Assembly (NCBI GenBank): GCA_900551355.1
Contig: URVR01000023.1
Coordinates: 1 to 14,889 of the forward strand
From: an uncultured Eubacteriales bacterium
Lineage (GTDB): Bacteria > Bacillota > Clostridia > Oscillospirales > Oscillospiraceae
Direction: 5' to 3'
Length of the DNA: 14,889 bases
Shown here: piece after piece, positions 6,020-13,151 of the stretch
Layout: each line of letters starts with the position of its first letter
How positions within the stretch are numbered: the first letter of the stretch is position 1
Notes under the pieces: model-generated
The model's input: the letters and a program-made list of their open reading frames with translations, nothing else
The model's database searches: none
What the model was told of the DNA's origin: nothing
Translations under genes and position numbers: made by a program

Positions 6020-6771
6020 GCGATATTATCACGGTGGAGGGGCTGGACTTGTGGTACGGCAGCACCCAGGCGCTGCACCATGTGAGCATGGACATCCCGG
6101 AAAAGAGCATCACCGCCCTGATCGGGCCGTCCGGCTGCGGCAAGTCCACGTTCCTCAAGACGCTGGACCGGATGAACGATCTGGTGCCTGGTGTGCGCAT
6201 CGAGGGTACGGTGCGCTACGACGGCAAGGACATTTTCGCCGCGGATGTGGACGTCAACGAGCTGCGGCGGCAGGTGGGCATGGTGTTCCAGAAGCCCAAC
6301 CCGTTCCCTATGAGCATCTATGACAACGTGGCCTACGGCCCCCGCACCCACGGTGTGCGGAACCGGGCCAAGCTGGACGAGATCGTGGAGCAGTCCCTGC
6401 GTTCGGCGGCCATCTGGGACGAGGTGAAGGACCGGCTGAAGAAAAACGCGCTGGGCCTGTCCGGCGGCCAGCAGCAGCGCCTGTGCATCGCCCGGGCGCT
6501 GGCGGTGGAGCCGCAGGTGCTGCTGATGGACGAGCCCACCTCGGCGCTGGACCCCATCTCCACATCCAAGATAGAAGAGCTTGCAATGGAGCTGAAAAAA
6601 CGGTACACTATTGTTATCGTGACCCACAATATGCAGCAGGCGCTGCGTATTTCCGACCGAACCGCGTTTTTCCTGCTGGGCGAGCTGATCGAGTACGATG
6701 ATACGGAGAAGATGTTCTCCACGCCGACGCAGAAAAAGACCGAGGATTACATCACGGGGAGGTTTGGATAA
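6016..6771 (+). CDS. pstB: Phosphate ABC transporter ATP-binding protein
   Basis: This is the ATPase that drives PstCA phosphate uptake. It has 251 residues, typical for PstB. Walker A is GPSGCGKST at 37-45, followed by the PstB-type LDRMNDLVPG. The Q-loop region FQKPNPFPMSIYDNVAYG at 91-108 is diagnostic of PstB. The signature LSGGQQQ is at 148-154, Walker B VLLMDEPTSALDP at 168-180, and the switch histidine H204 in VTHNMQQA. The C-terminal FFLLGELIEYD is also PstB-like. GGAGG lies just upstream of the start; the stop overlaps the phoU start by one base. All catalytic residues are present. Confidence 0.96.
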   Translation: MSDIITVEGLDLWYGSTQALHHVSMDIPEKSITALIGPSGCGKSTFLKTLDRMNDLVPGVRIEGTVRYDGKDIFAADVDVNELRRQVGMVFQKPNPFPMSIYDNVAYGPRTHGVRNRAKLDEIVEQSLRSAAIWDEVKDRLKKNALGLSGGQQQRLCIARALAVEPQVLLMDEPTSALDPISTSKIEELAMELKKRYTIVIVTHNMQQALRISDRTAFFLLGELIEYDDTEKMFSTPTQKKTEDYITGRFG

Positions 6772-7415
6772 TGAGGAGTCGTTTTGACGAGCAGCTGGCA
6801 CAGCTGCACCGGGAACTGATCGAGATGGGCGCACTGTGCGAGCGGGTGATCGCGCTGGCCTCCCGCGCCCTGACCACCGGGGACAAGTCGCTGGCACAGC
6901 AGGTGCCGCCGCTGGACCGGGATATCGACCGGAAGGAGCGGGACATTGAGAACCTGTGCCTGCGGCTGCTGCTGCACCAGCAGCCGGTGGCCGGCGACCT
7001 GCGGCGTATCTCCGCAGCGCTGAAGATGATCACGGACATGGAGCGCATCGGCGATCAGGCCGACGACATCGCCGAGATCGTGCTGTATCTGGAGGACGTG
7101 CCGGCGGAGAGCCACGAGCTGCTGCGCAAGATGGCGGAGGCCGCCATCGGCATGGTCAGCGACAGCGTGGACGCCTATGTCCGGCAGGACGTGGCGCTGG
7201 CGGAGCAGGTCATCGCCGATGACGACACGGTGGACGATTATTTTGAGAAGGTAAAGCAGGCGCTGATCCGGCGCATCGCCGACGATCCGGCGGAGGGCGG
7301 CACGGCGCTGGATCTGCTGATGATCGCCAAGTATCTGGAGCGCATCGGCGACCATGCCACCAATATCGCCGAGTGGGTGGAGTTTTCCGTCACAGGCGTA
7401 CACAAGGAGGAGTGA
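6771..7415 (+). CDS. phoU: Phosphate transport system regulator PhoU
   Basis: PhoU is a cytoplasmic all-helical protein that, in characterised systems, links Pst transporter state to the PhoR kinase and keeps the regulon off when phosphate is ample. The 214 residues contain the two tandem three-helix repeats of the family. Each has its metal-binding motif: ERIGDQADDIAE at 91-102 and ERIGDHATNIAEW at 190-202. GGGGAGG sits 8 nt upstream of ATG 6771, inside pstB. The stop lies 3 nt before phoP. Position between the transporter and the two-component genes matches its bridging role. Confidence 0.95.
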   Translation: MRSRFDEQLAQLHRELIEMGALCERVIALASRALTTGDKSLAQQVPPLDRDIDRKERDIENLCLRLLLHQQPVAGDLRRISAALKMITDMERIGDQADDIAEIVLYLEDVPAESHELLRKMAEAAIGMVSDSVDAYVRQDVALAEQVIADDDTVDDYFEKVKQALIRRIADDPAEGGTALDLLMIAKYLERIGDHATNIAEWVEFSVTGVHKEE

Positions 7416-7418
7416 CCC

Positions 7419-8090
7419 ATGATCTGGTGCGTGGAGGACGACGCCAGCATCCGAGACATCGAGGTATACGCACTGAACTCCACCGGCTTCGAGGCGGAGG
7501 GCTTTGCCGACGGCGCGGCCTTCTGGGCGGCGCTGGGGAAGGCCCGACCGGAGCTGGTGGTGCTGGATGTGATGCTGCCGGAGATCGACGGCATCCAGCT
7601 GCTGCGGCGGATGAAGGCCGACGCGGCGCTGCGGGAGATCCCCGTCATCATGGCCACAGCCAAGGGCGCGGAGTATGACAAGATCCAGGGCCTTGATCTG
7701 GGGGCGGACGACTATCTGGCCAAGCCCTTCGGCGTCATGGAGCTGGTGTCCCGGGTCAAGGCGGTGCTGCGCCGGTGCAGGCCGCAGCCGGTTGCGGTGC
7801 TGCGCTGCGGCGGTCTGGTGGTGGACGAGCAGGAGCATACCGTCACCGCCGATGGCGTCCGGGTGGTGCTGACGTACAAGGAGTACCAGCTGCTGCGGCT
7901 GTTCCTGTCCCATCCCGGCACGGCGTTTACCCGCGACCAGCTGATGGAGCAGGTGTGGGGCATGGACTTTTACGGCGAGAGCCGGACGGTGGACATGCAT
8001 ATCCGCACGCTGCGCCAGAAGATCGGCCCCTACGGCGGCTGTATCGAGACGGTGCGCAGCGTAGGCTACCGATGGAGGGCACAGCCATGA
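7419..8090 (+). CDS. phoP: OmpR/PhoB-family response regulator (PhoP-like)
   Basis: This is a DNA-binding response regulator, likely the phosphate-regulon activator. The 223 residues form two domains. The receiver domain (1-115) has acidic residues E6-D7-D8, phospho-acceptor D50 in VVLDVMLPEIDG, the switch threonine T80 in IMATAKG, and K102 in LAKPFG. The winged-helix domain (about 128-221) has the OmpR pattern LTYKEYQLL, DQLMEQVWG, RTVDMHIRTLRQKIG and the closing SVGYRWR. The ribosome site AAGGAGG is 9 nt from ATG 7419. It overlaps the kinase gene by ATGA. The name rests on linkage to pst/phoU and the Pho box upstream of pstS; OmpR-family regulators cannot be told apart by sequence alone. 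Confidence 0.9.
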   Translation: MIWCVEDDASIRDIEVYALNSTGFEAEGFADGAAFWAALGKARPELVVLDVMLPEIDGIQLLRRMKADAALREIPVIMATAKGAEYDKIQGLDLGADDYLAKPFGVMELVSRVKAVLRRCRPQPVAVLRCGGLVVDEQEHTVTADGVRVVLTYKEYQLLRLFLSHPGTAFTRDQLMEQVWGMDFYGESRTVDMHIRTLRQKIGPYGGCIETVRSVGYRWRAQP

Positions 8091-9751
8091 GTACCATGAC
8101 AAAGCGCATTTTCCGGGCTACGCTGCTGGTGGGCGTGGCGGTGCTCATCGCCAGCCTGGCGCTGGTGATGGGCGTGCTGTACAGCTATTTCGGCCGGGTG
8201 CAGGAGTCCCAGCTGCGGGACGAGCTGAGCCTGGCCGCCGTGGGCGTGGAGAAAAACGGCACGGACTATCTGGCGGAGCTTCACTCCGATCAGTACCGCA
8301 TCACATGGCTGCGGGCGGACGGCGTGGTGATATACGACACCCAGGCGGACGCGGAGAGCATGGAAAACCACGCCCAGCGGCAGGAGGTGCAGCAGGCGCT
8401 GGCCACCGGCGAGGGCGAGAGCAGCCGCTACAGCGACACGCTGCTGCAAAAGACGGTGTACTACGCCAAGCGCCTGCCGGACGGCACGGTGCTGCGCCTG
8501 TCCGCCGTCCGGGTGACGGCGGGGGTGCTGGTGCTGAACATGCTCCAGCCCATTCTGCTGGTGCTGGCGGCGGCGCTGATCCTGTCGGGCGTGCTGGCCG
8601 GACGGCTGGCGCGGCGCATCACGGAGCCGCTGAACCGGCTGGATCTGGAGCATCCGCTGGAGAATGACACCTACGAGGAGCTGGCGCCGCTGCTGCGGCG
8701 CATGGAGCACCAGCGCCGTCAGATCGATCAGCAGATCGGCGAGCTGCGGCAGCGGTCGGAGGAGTTTGACCAGATCACCGGCAGCATGAACGAGGGACTG
8801 GTGCTGCTGGACGAGGCGGACACTATTCTGAGCATCAACCCGGCGGCGCGTCGGCTGCTGGATGCGGACGGCGACTGCGTGGGCCAGGATTTCCTGACAG
8901 TGGACCGGGACGTGACCATGAGCGACGCGCTGCGTCAGGCGGCGGAGCAGGGACACAGCGAGTTCCGCGGCCAGCGGAACGGACGGGAGTACCAGTTCGA
9001 CGTGACCCGCATCCAGACGGATGGCCGCACGGCGGGCACGGTACTGCTGGTGTTCGACGTGACGGAGCGGGCATTTGCCGAGCGGAACCGGCGGGAGTTC
9101 ACCGCCAACGTGTCCCACGAGCTGAAAACGCCCCTGCAGGGCATCATCGGCAGCGCGGAGCTGCTGGAAAACGGCATGGTGAAGCAGGAGGACGTGCCCC
9201 GTTTCGTGGGGCATATCCGGGCGGAGGCCCAGCGGCTGGTGACGCTGATCGGCGACATCATCCGGCTGTCCCAGCTGGACGAGGGCGAACCGATGCCCAC
9301 GGAGTCCGTGGAGCTGCTGGCGGTGGCCCGGGAGGCGGCGGAGAACCTGCGCAGCGCGGCGGAGGCCAGGCATGTGACGGTGGAGGTCACCGGTCAGCCG
9401 GCGTCCGTCTCCGGTGTGCGGCGTCTGCTGTACGAGATCATGTTCAACCTGTGCGACAACGCCATCAAGTACAACACTGACGGCGGCCGCGTGGAGGTGG
9501 AGGTGACCCGCGATGGCGGCACCGCCGCCGTAACGGTGCGTGACACCGGCATCGGCATCCCACCGGAGCACCAGAGCCGCGTGTTCGAGCGGTTCTACCG
9601 GGTGGACAAGAGCCACTCCAAGGCCTCCGGCGGCACGGGACTGGGCCTGTCCATCGTGAAGCACGCCGTGCAGTATCACCACGGCACCATCCAGCTCAAA
9701 AGCGAGGTGGGGAAGGGCACGGAGATCCGCGTCACGTTCCCTGCGGAATAA
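8087..9751 (+). CDS. phoR: PhoR-like sensor histidine kinase
   Basis: This is a membrane histidine kinase, likely partner of the adjacent response regulator. It has 554 residues. TM1 is at about 11-33, an extracytoplasmic segment at 34-147, TM2 at about 148-171, a HAMP linker at about 172-225, and a PAS-like domain at about 226-330 (MNEGLVLLDEADTILSINPAA). The dimerisation domain carries the phospho-accepting H344 in FTANVSHELKTPLQGI. The ATPase domain has the N box with N454 and N458, G1 DTGIGIP at 486-492, the F box FERFYRVDKSHS, and G2 GGTGLGLSI at 515-523. Start ATG 8087 is chosen for GGAGGG 8 nt upstream and the ATGA overlap; a longer open frame upstream is the phoP gene out of frame. 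TM-HAMP-PAS-HisKA is the PhoR architecture. Last gene of the operon, followed by a terminator. Confidence 0.92.
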   Translation: MSTMTKRIFRATLLVGVAVLIASLALVMGVLYSYFGRVQESQLRDELSLAAVGVEKNGTDYLAELHSDQYRITWLRADGVVIYDTQADAESMENHAQRQEVQQALATGEGESSRYSDTLLQKTVYYAKRLPDGTVLRLSAVRVTAGVLVLNMLQPILLVLAAALILSGVLAGRLARRITEPLNRLDLEHPLENDTYEELAPLLRRMEHQRRQIDQQIGELRQRSEEFDQITGSMNEGLVLLDEADTILSINPAARRLLDADGDCVGQDFLTVDRDVTMSDALRQAAEQGHSEFRGQRNGREYQFDVTRIQTDGRTAGTVLLVFDVTERAFAERNRREFTANVSHELKTPLQGIIGSAELLENGMVKQEDVPRFVGHIRAEAQRLVTLIGDIIRLSQLDEGEPMPTESVELLAVAREAAENLRSAAEARHVTVEVTGQPASVSGVRRLLYEIMFNLCDNAIKYNTDGGRVEVEVTRDGGTAAVTVRDTGIGIPPEHQSRVFERFYRVDKSHSKASGGTGLGLSIVKHAVQYHHGTIQLKSEVGKGTEIRVTFPAE

Positions 9752-9756
9752 GAAAA

Positions 9757-9781
9757 GCGGCGCGCCCGGCGGGCGCGCCGC
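9757..9781 (+). terminator. Terminator after phoR
   Basis: GCGGCGCGCCC pairs perfectly with GGGCGCGCCGC around a GGC triloop, starting 5 nt after the phoR stop. The stem is very GC-rich, but only ATTT follows, so the plus-strand T-run is weak. The minus strand has TTTT after the stem. Confidence 0.75.
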
Positions 9782-9815
9782 ATTTGCCGTCCTGCCGCCA
9801 AATGACGCGGGGGTG

Positions 9816-9844
9816 TTGACAAGCGGGAGCGGCGGGCGTATAAT
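9816..9844 (+). promoter_or_regulatory. Perfect consensus promoter of the ABC exporter operon
   Basis: TTGACA (9816-9821), exactly 17 nt, then TATAAT (9839-9844). All twelve positions match the housekeeping consensus. The start is expected near 9851, giving a leader of about 88 nt. A second TATAAT lies at 9855-9860, without a matching -35. Confidence 0.88.
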
Positions 9845-9890
9845 GGGCGAGATGTATAATGAAGATTATGCAACATCGAGTTTAGAACGA

Positions 9891-9911
9891 GCGGCGCGAA
9901 TGGCGCGCCGC
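9891..9911 (+). promoter_or_regulatory. Stem-loop in the ABC exporter 5' leader
   Basis: GCGGCGCG pairs perfectly with CGCGCCGC around a five-base loop, ending 14 nt before the AGGAG ribosome site at 9926-9930. No T-run follows. It could modulate translation or mRNA stability, or pair with the similar arm of the phoR terminator. The role is unknown. Confidence 0.5.
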
Positions 9912-9938
9912 AGCGCGAGACAGACAGGAGAGTACATT

Positions 9939-10649
9939 ATGCTGAAAATCGAGCATCTGACCAAGACCTACGGGGAGAAGAAAGCGGTGGACGACCTGAG
10001 CCTGCACATTCAGGCGGGGGAGCTGTACGGCTTTATCGGACACAACGGCGCGGGCAAGACCACCACGCTGAAGGCGGTGGCGGGCATCCTGCAATTCGAC
10101 GCGGGAGAGATCTGTATCGACGGCAAGTCCATTCGGACGGAGCCGCTGGCCTGCAAGCGGGAGATCGCGTATATCCCCGACAACCCCGACCTGTACGATT
10201 TTATGAGCGGCATCAAGTACCTGAACTTCATCGCGGATATCTTCGGCGTCAGCGCCGATGACCGCCAGAAACGCATCCGGGACTATGCGGCGCGGTTCGA
10301 GCTGACGGAGGATCTGGCACAGCCCATCGCCGCCTATTCCCACGGCATGAAGCAGAAGCTGGCCATCATCGCCGCGTGGCTGCACCAGCCGAAGCTGGTC
10401 ATCATGGATGAGCCCTTTGTGGGGCTGGACCCCAAGGCGTCCCATCTGCTGAAGGGCATGATGCGGGAGCTGTGCGACCGGGGCGGCGCCATCTTCTTCT
10501 CCACCCATGTGCTGGAGGTGGCGGAGAAGCTGTGCGACAAGGTGGCCATCATCAAGGGCGGCCGGCTCATCCGCTCCGGCACCATGGAGGAGGTCAAGGG
10601 CGACGACTCGCTGGAGCAGGTCTTTCTGGAGCTGGAGGATGAGACGTGA
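9939..10649 (+). CDS. ABC transporter ATP-binding protein (exporter type)
   Basis: This is the ATPase of a two-component ABC exporter with the membrane protein encoded next. The 236 residues contain Walker A GHNGAGKTT (34-42), IAYIPDNPDLYDFMSG (76-91), the signature YSHGMKQKL (133-141), Walker B LVIMDEPFVGLDP (153-165) and H190. The signature lacks the usual LSGG form, which is common in ABC-2 exporter ATPases. Start ATG 9939 is chosen for AGGAG 8 nt upstream. The frame stays open upstream: starts at 9852 or 9843 would add an Arg-rich extension, but they fall at or before the predicted transcription start and lack a ribosome site. Substrate unknown; the family includes drug, peptide and unknown exporters. 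The stop overlaps the permease start. Confidence 0.9.
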   Translation: MLKIEHLTKTYGEKKAVDDLSLHIQAGELYGFIGHNGAGKTTTLKAVAGILQFDAGEICIDGKSIRTEPLACKREIAYIPDNPDLYDFMSGIKYLNFIADIFGVSADDRQKRIRDYAARFELTEDLAQPIAAYSHGMKQKLAIIAAWLHQPKLVIMDEPFVGLDPKASHLLKGMMRELCDRGGAIFFSTHVLEVAEKLCDKVAIIKGGRLIRSGTMEEVKGDDSLEQVFLELEDET

Positions 10650-12244
10650 TGCTGAAGATCCTGGTAAAAAAGCAGCTGACGGAGATCTTCCGCAGCTACT
10701 TCTACAATCCTAAGAACAACAAGTCCCGCTCCAAGGCGGCGGTGGCGGGCTATATCGCCCTGTTTGTGGTGCTGATGGTGGGCGTGCTGGGCGGTATGTT
10801 CACCATGCTGGCGCTGGGGCTGTGCGGGCCGCTGGCCGCCGTGGGCATGGACTGGCTGTATTTCGCGCTGATGGGACTGCTGGCCGTGCTGCTGGGCGCG
10901 TTCGGCAGCGTGTTCAACACCTATTCCAGCCTGTATCTGGCAAAGGACAATGACCTGCTGCTGAGTATGCCCATCCCGGTGGACACACTGATGGCGTCCC
11001 GGCTGCTGAGCGTATACCTGATGGGCTTCATGTACAGCGCGGTGGTGATCGTGCCGACGGTCATCGTCTACTGGGTAGTGGTGCCTGTAACGGCGGGTGC
11101 GGTTCTCGGCGGCGTGCTGCTGGTGCTGCTCATCTCCGTTTTCGTGCTGACGCTGGCGTGCGCGCTGGGCTGGGTGGTGGCGAAGATCAGCCTGAAGCTG
11201 AAGCACAAGAGCTTCGTCACCGTCCTCGTCTCGCTGGTATTTTTCGGCGGCTACTATTTCTTCTATTTCAAGGCGCAGACGCTCGTGGAGGACCTGCTGG
11301 CCAACGCCGCCGTGTACGGTGAAAGGATCCGGGGCGCGGCCTACCCGCTGTACCTGTTCGGCAGGGTCGGCGCCGGAGACGGCGCGGCGATGCTGGTGGT
11401 TTCTGCGGTGGTGCTGGCACTGTTCGCGGCGCTGTGGGCACTGCTGCGGCGCAGCTTTTTGAAGATCGCCACCGCCACGGGCCGCACAGAGCGCCGGCGG
11501 TATCGGGAGCAGGCCGCCGTGCGGCGCTCCACCGGTGCGGCGCTGCTGCACAAGGAGCTGGGGCGGTTCACCGCCAGTCCCAACTATATGCTCAACTGCG
11601 GCATGGGTATCCTGATGCTGCCGGTGGCGGGCGGGATGCTGCTGTGGAAAAGCGGCGAGCTGACGGCGGTGCTGCGCGCCGTGCCGCAGATCTACAACGC
11701 ATTGCCGGTGCTGCTGGCGGCGGTGGTGTGCATGATGGCCGCTATGAACGACATGGCGGCGCCCTCCGTCTCCTTGGAGGGCAGATGCCTATGGCAGATG
11801 CAGTCGCTGCCGGTGACGCCGTGGCAGGTGCTGCGGGCCAAGCTGACCATGCAGCTGCTGCTGACCGCGGCGCCGATGGCGGTGTGCCTTGTCTGCGCGG
11901 CGCTTGCCGTGCCGATGACGGCGGCGGAGCTGGCGATGCTGACGGCGGTATCCCTGCTGTTTACGGCGTTCTCCGCGCTGCTGGGGCTGTTCCTCGGTCT
12001 GCGGATGCCCAACCTGACATGGACGCGGGAGATCATCCCCATCAAGCAGAGCGCCTCCGTGGCCATCGCCCTGTTCGGCGGCTGGGGGTATGCGGCGGTG
12101 CTGGGCGGCGGCTACCTGCTGGCGGGCTGGCACCTGGGGGCGGCGCTGTATATGGGCTGCTTTGCCGCAGCCACGCTGGCGGCATGCATCGTGCTGTATC
12201 TGTGGCTGAAAAAGAGGGGCAGCGCAGTGCTTGCATCACTGTAG
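10649..12244 (+). CDS. ABC-2-type exporter permease, large, multi-span
   Basis: This is a membrane protein of about 531 residues with roughly twelve hydrophobic segments. It begins with an amphipathic, basic N-terminus (MLKILVKKQLTEIFRSY) typical of ABC-2 exporter permeases. A soluble stretch near the middle, rich in Arg (TGRTERRRYREQ), links two halves of about six spans each. No ATPase motifs. The start is ATG 10649, overlapping the stop of the ATPase gene by one base; GTG at 10646 is equally possible, with GGAGG at 10634-10638 serving either. It resembles uncharacterised Firmicutes permeases of putative ABC exporters. Substrate cannot be inferred, and no resistance, bacteriocin or regulator gene is adjacent. 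It ends 9 nt before a strong bidirectional terminator. Confidence 0.85.
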   Translation: MLKILVKKQLTEIFRSYFYNPKNNKSRSKAAVAGYIALFVVLMVGVLGGMFTMLALGLCGPLAAVGMDWLYFALMGLLAVLLGAFGSVFNTYSSLYLAKDNDLLLSMPIPVDTLMASRLLSVYLMGFMYSAVVIVPTVIVYWVVVPVTAGAVLGGVLLVLLISVFVLTLACALGWVVAKISLKLKHKSFVTVLVSLVFFGGYYFFYFKAQTLVEDLLANAAVYGERIRGAAYPLYLFGRVGAGDGAAMLVVSAVVLALFAALWALLRRSFLKIATATGRTERRRYREQAAVRRSTGAALLHKELGRFTASPNYMLNCGMGILMLPVAGGMLLWKSGELTAVLRAVPQIYNALPVLLAAVVCMMAAMNDMAAPSVSLEGRCLWQMQSLPVTPWQVLRAKLTMQLLLTAAPMAVCLVCAALAVPMTAAELAMLTAVSLLFTAFSALLGLFLGLRMPNLTWTREIIPIKQSASVAIALFGGWGYAAVLGGGYLLAGWHLGAALYMGCFAAATLAACIVLYLWLKKRGSAVLASL

Positions 12245-12253
12245 GAGCATATA

Positions 12254-12294
12254 AAGAAGGAGCCATCGCGCCAGCGGCGCGATGGCTCCTTCTT
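12254..12294. terminator. Bidirectional terminator between convergent ABC permease and dtxR genes
   Basis: AAGAAGGAGCCATCGCGCC pairs perfectly with its complement (12276-12294) around an AGC triloop, a 19-bp stem. It lies between two convergent genes (permease stop 12244, dtxR stop 12302) and has T-rich 3' ends on both strands, so it should serve both. Confidence 0.92.
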
Positions 12295-12301
12295 GTACGG
12301 C

Positions 12302-12670
12302 TTACAGGTGGTTGCGGGCGTGGCGGCAGATGGCCTCAAAGCTGGTCTGGCTGATGTCGTGCTCCATTTTGCACGCATCGCTCTCCGCCGTTTCCTCGTC
12401 GACGCCCAGCGCCATGAGGAACTGGGTCAGGGTGTGGTGCCGGTCCAGCATGCTGGCGGCAATGGACATGCCCCGCTCCGTCAGGGTGATGAGACCGTCC
12501 TTGTCCATGGTGATGTAGCCGTTCTCCCGCAGCCGTTTGGTGGCGTAGGTGACGCTGGGCTTCGTGACCCCCAGCTTGTCGGCGATATCGATGGAGCGGA
12601 TGTAGCCGTGCTCCTGCTGCATCATCAGCATGGCCTCCAGATAGTCCTCAGAGGCGCGTAATATCTGCAT
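12302..12670 (-). CDS. DtxR/MntR-family metal-dependent repressor
   Basis: This is a metal-activated transcriptional repressor, probably iron-responsive for the divergent feo operon. The 122 residues are the short MntR-like form, without the SH3-like third domain of DtxR. The N-terminal winged helix (about 1-62) includes SEDYLEAM, the recognition helix around GVTKPSVTYATKRL and the wing ITMDKDGLITLT. The dimer and metal domain is 63-122. Candidate metal ligands are D9 and E12 (as in MntR D8 and E11), H78 or H79, C100, E103 and H104. The CxxEH pattern at 100-104 matches DtxR C102-E105-H106 rather than MntR E99-E102-H103. Start ATG 12670 has only a weak ribosome site (GGTG). It is separated from feoA1 by an intergenic region with several GTTAG/CTAAC dyads. 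The family is firm; iron as effector is inferred. Confidence 0.92.
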   Translation of the reverse strand: MQILRASEDYLEAMLMMQQEHGYIRSIDIADKLGVTKPSVTYATKRLRENGYITMDKDGLITLTERGMSIAASMLDRHHTLTQFLMALGVDEETAESDACKMEHDISQTSFEAICRHARNHL

Positions 12671-12692
12671 AAGTTCACCAACTTTTCATTTC

Positions 12693-12721
12693 AGAATACA
12701 GATAGGCTAACACAGTTTAAC
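12693..12721 (-). promoter_or_regulatory. Weak candidate promoter for the DtxR-family gene
   Basis: On the minus strand GTTAAA (12721-12716), 17 nt, TATTCT (12698-12693) is the best spaced pair. A GTTAGCC sequence resembling one repressor half-site lies inside it (12705-12711 in plus coordinates). This suggests autoregulation, but the match is poor. Confidence 0.35.
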
Positions 12722-12734
12722 TAAATTTGCAAGC

Positions 12735-12757
12735 GTGTAATTTTTTTTTCTTTACAC
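12735..12757. repeat. Inverted repeat with long T-tract between divergent promoters
   Basis: GTGTAA and TTACAC flank an 11-nt, almost pure T tract. It lies directly upstream of the feo -35 and may act as an A/T-rich UP element. I see no regulator motif I can name. Confidence 0.4.
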
Positions 12758-12760
12758 CTC

Positions 12761-12789
12761 TTGACAAAACGGGTTAGAGCGGCTAAACT
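12761..12789 (+). promoter_or_regulatory. feoAAB promoter
   Basis: A perfect TTGACA (12761-12766), 17 nt, then TAAACT (12784-12789). The predicted start is near 12796, giving a leader of about 103 nt to feoA1. A repressor-type dyad overlaps the spacer and -10. Confidence 0.7.
12772..12789. promoter_or_regulatory. DtxR-type operator 1, across the feo promoter
   Basis: GGTTAG, 5 nt, CTAAAC is an inverted repeat with one mismatch. It resembles the DtxR consensus half-site GGTTAG/CTAACC and covers the promoter spacer and -10, so binding would block RNA polymerase. Confidence 0.6.
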
Positions 12790-12798
12790 ATCTGCGTC

Positions 12799-12816
12799 AG
12801 TTAGATAGTGCTAACT
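12799..12816. promoter_or_regulatory. DtxR-type operator 2, just after the feo transcription start
   Basis: AGTTAG, 6 nt, CTAACT is a perfect 18-bp inverted repeat with the same half-site as operator 1. Centre-to-centre distance from operator 1 is about 27 bp. Confidence 0.65.
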
Positions 12817-12859
12817 ACCTGCGGAGGGCGGCAGTGACAGCCATTCTTTTTCAGACACA

Positions 12860-12877
12860 GGTTAGTGCAGACTAACC
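12860..12877. promoter_or_regulatory. DtxR-type operator 3, within the feoA1 leader
   Basis: GGTTAGT, 4 nt, ACTAACC is a perfect 7-bp inverted repeat, the closest of the three to the DtxR consensus. It lies 21 bp before the feoA1 start, in transcribed sequence, where bound repressor could act as a roadblock or cover a second promoter. Confidence 0.7.
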
Positions 12878-12898
12878 ACGGAAAACGGAGGGATCGTT

Positions 12899-13111
12899 AT
12901 GATGCCGTTGGCACTGGCCGACGTAGGCACGGAGAACCTGATCCGCAAGGTGGGCGGTTCTCCCGAGGTGAAGAAGCATCTGGAGGATCTGGGCTTTGTG
13001 GCCGGCGGCACCGCCACGGTGGTGGCCGCCATGGGCGGCAACATCATCGTCAAGGTGAAGGAAGCCCGCGTGGCCATCAGCGAGGAAATGGCCCGGAAGA
13101 TCATGGTGTGA
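12899..13111 (+). CDS. feoA: FeoA-domain protein 1, ferrous iron transport
   Basis: This is a small cytoplasmic SH3-like FeoA protein thought to assist FeoB-mediated Fe(II) uptake. It has 70 residues, normal for a stand-alone FeoA. The pattern fits: an N-terminal strand, then KKHLEDLGFVAGGTATVV (like the GL.pG..v.v core), NIIVKVKEARVAI and a C-terminal helix with the EMARKIMV ending. Start ATG 12899, with GGAGGG 6 nt upstream; the adjacent ATG 12902 (spacing 9) is an equal alternative. First gene of the feo operon, behind three repressor dyads. A 40-nt gap separates it from a second FeoA. Confidence 0.9.
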   Translation: MMPLALADVGTENLIRKVGGSPEVKKHLEDLGFVAGGTATVVAAMGGNIIVKVKEARVAISEEMARKIMV

Positions 13112-13151
13112 GCAGATCAAAAAAGAAATTACATAGAAGGAGAGAGCAACG

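Noticed and set aside
5640..7222. Several short alternative-frame ORFs across pstA, pstB and phoU
   Set aside because: All are Arg/Pro/Gly/Ala-rich alternative-frame products of high-GC coding DNA, without start signals or motifs.
7775..8086. N-terminal extension of the histidine kinase
   Set aside because: It overlaps phoP out of frame. ATG 8087 has a good ribosome site, an ATGA overlap and leads directly into TM1.
9843..9938. In-frame N-terminal extension of the ABC ATPase
   Set aside because: The ATG at 9843 overlaps the -10, and the extension has no ribosome site. The start at 9939 has AGGAG at 8 nt and matches family N-termini.
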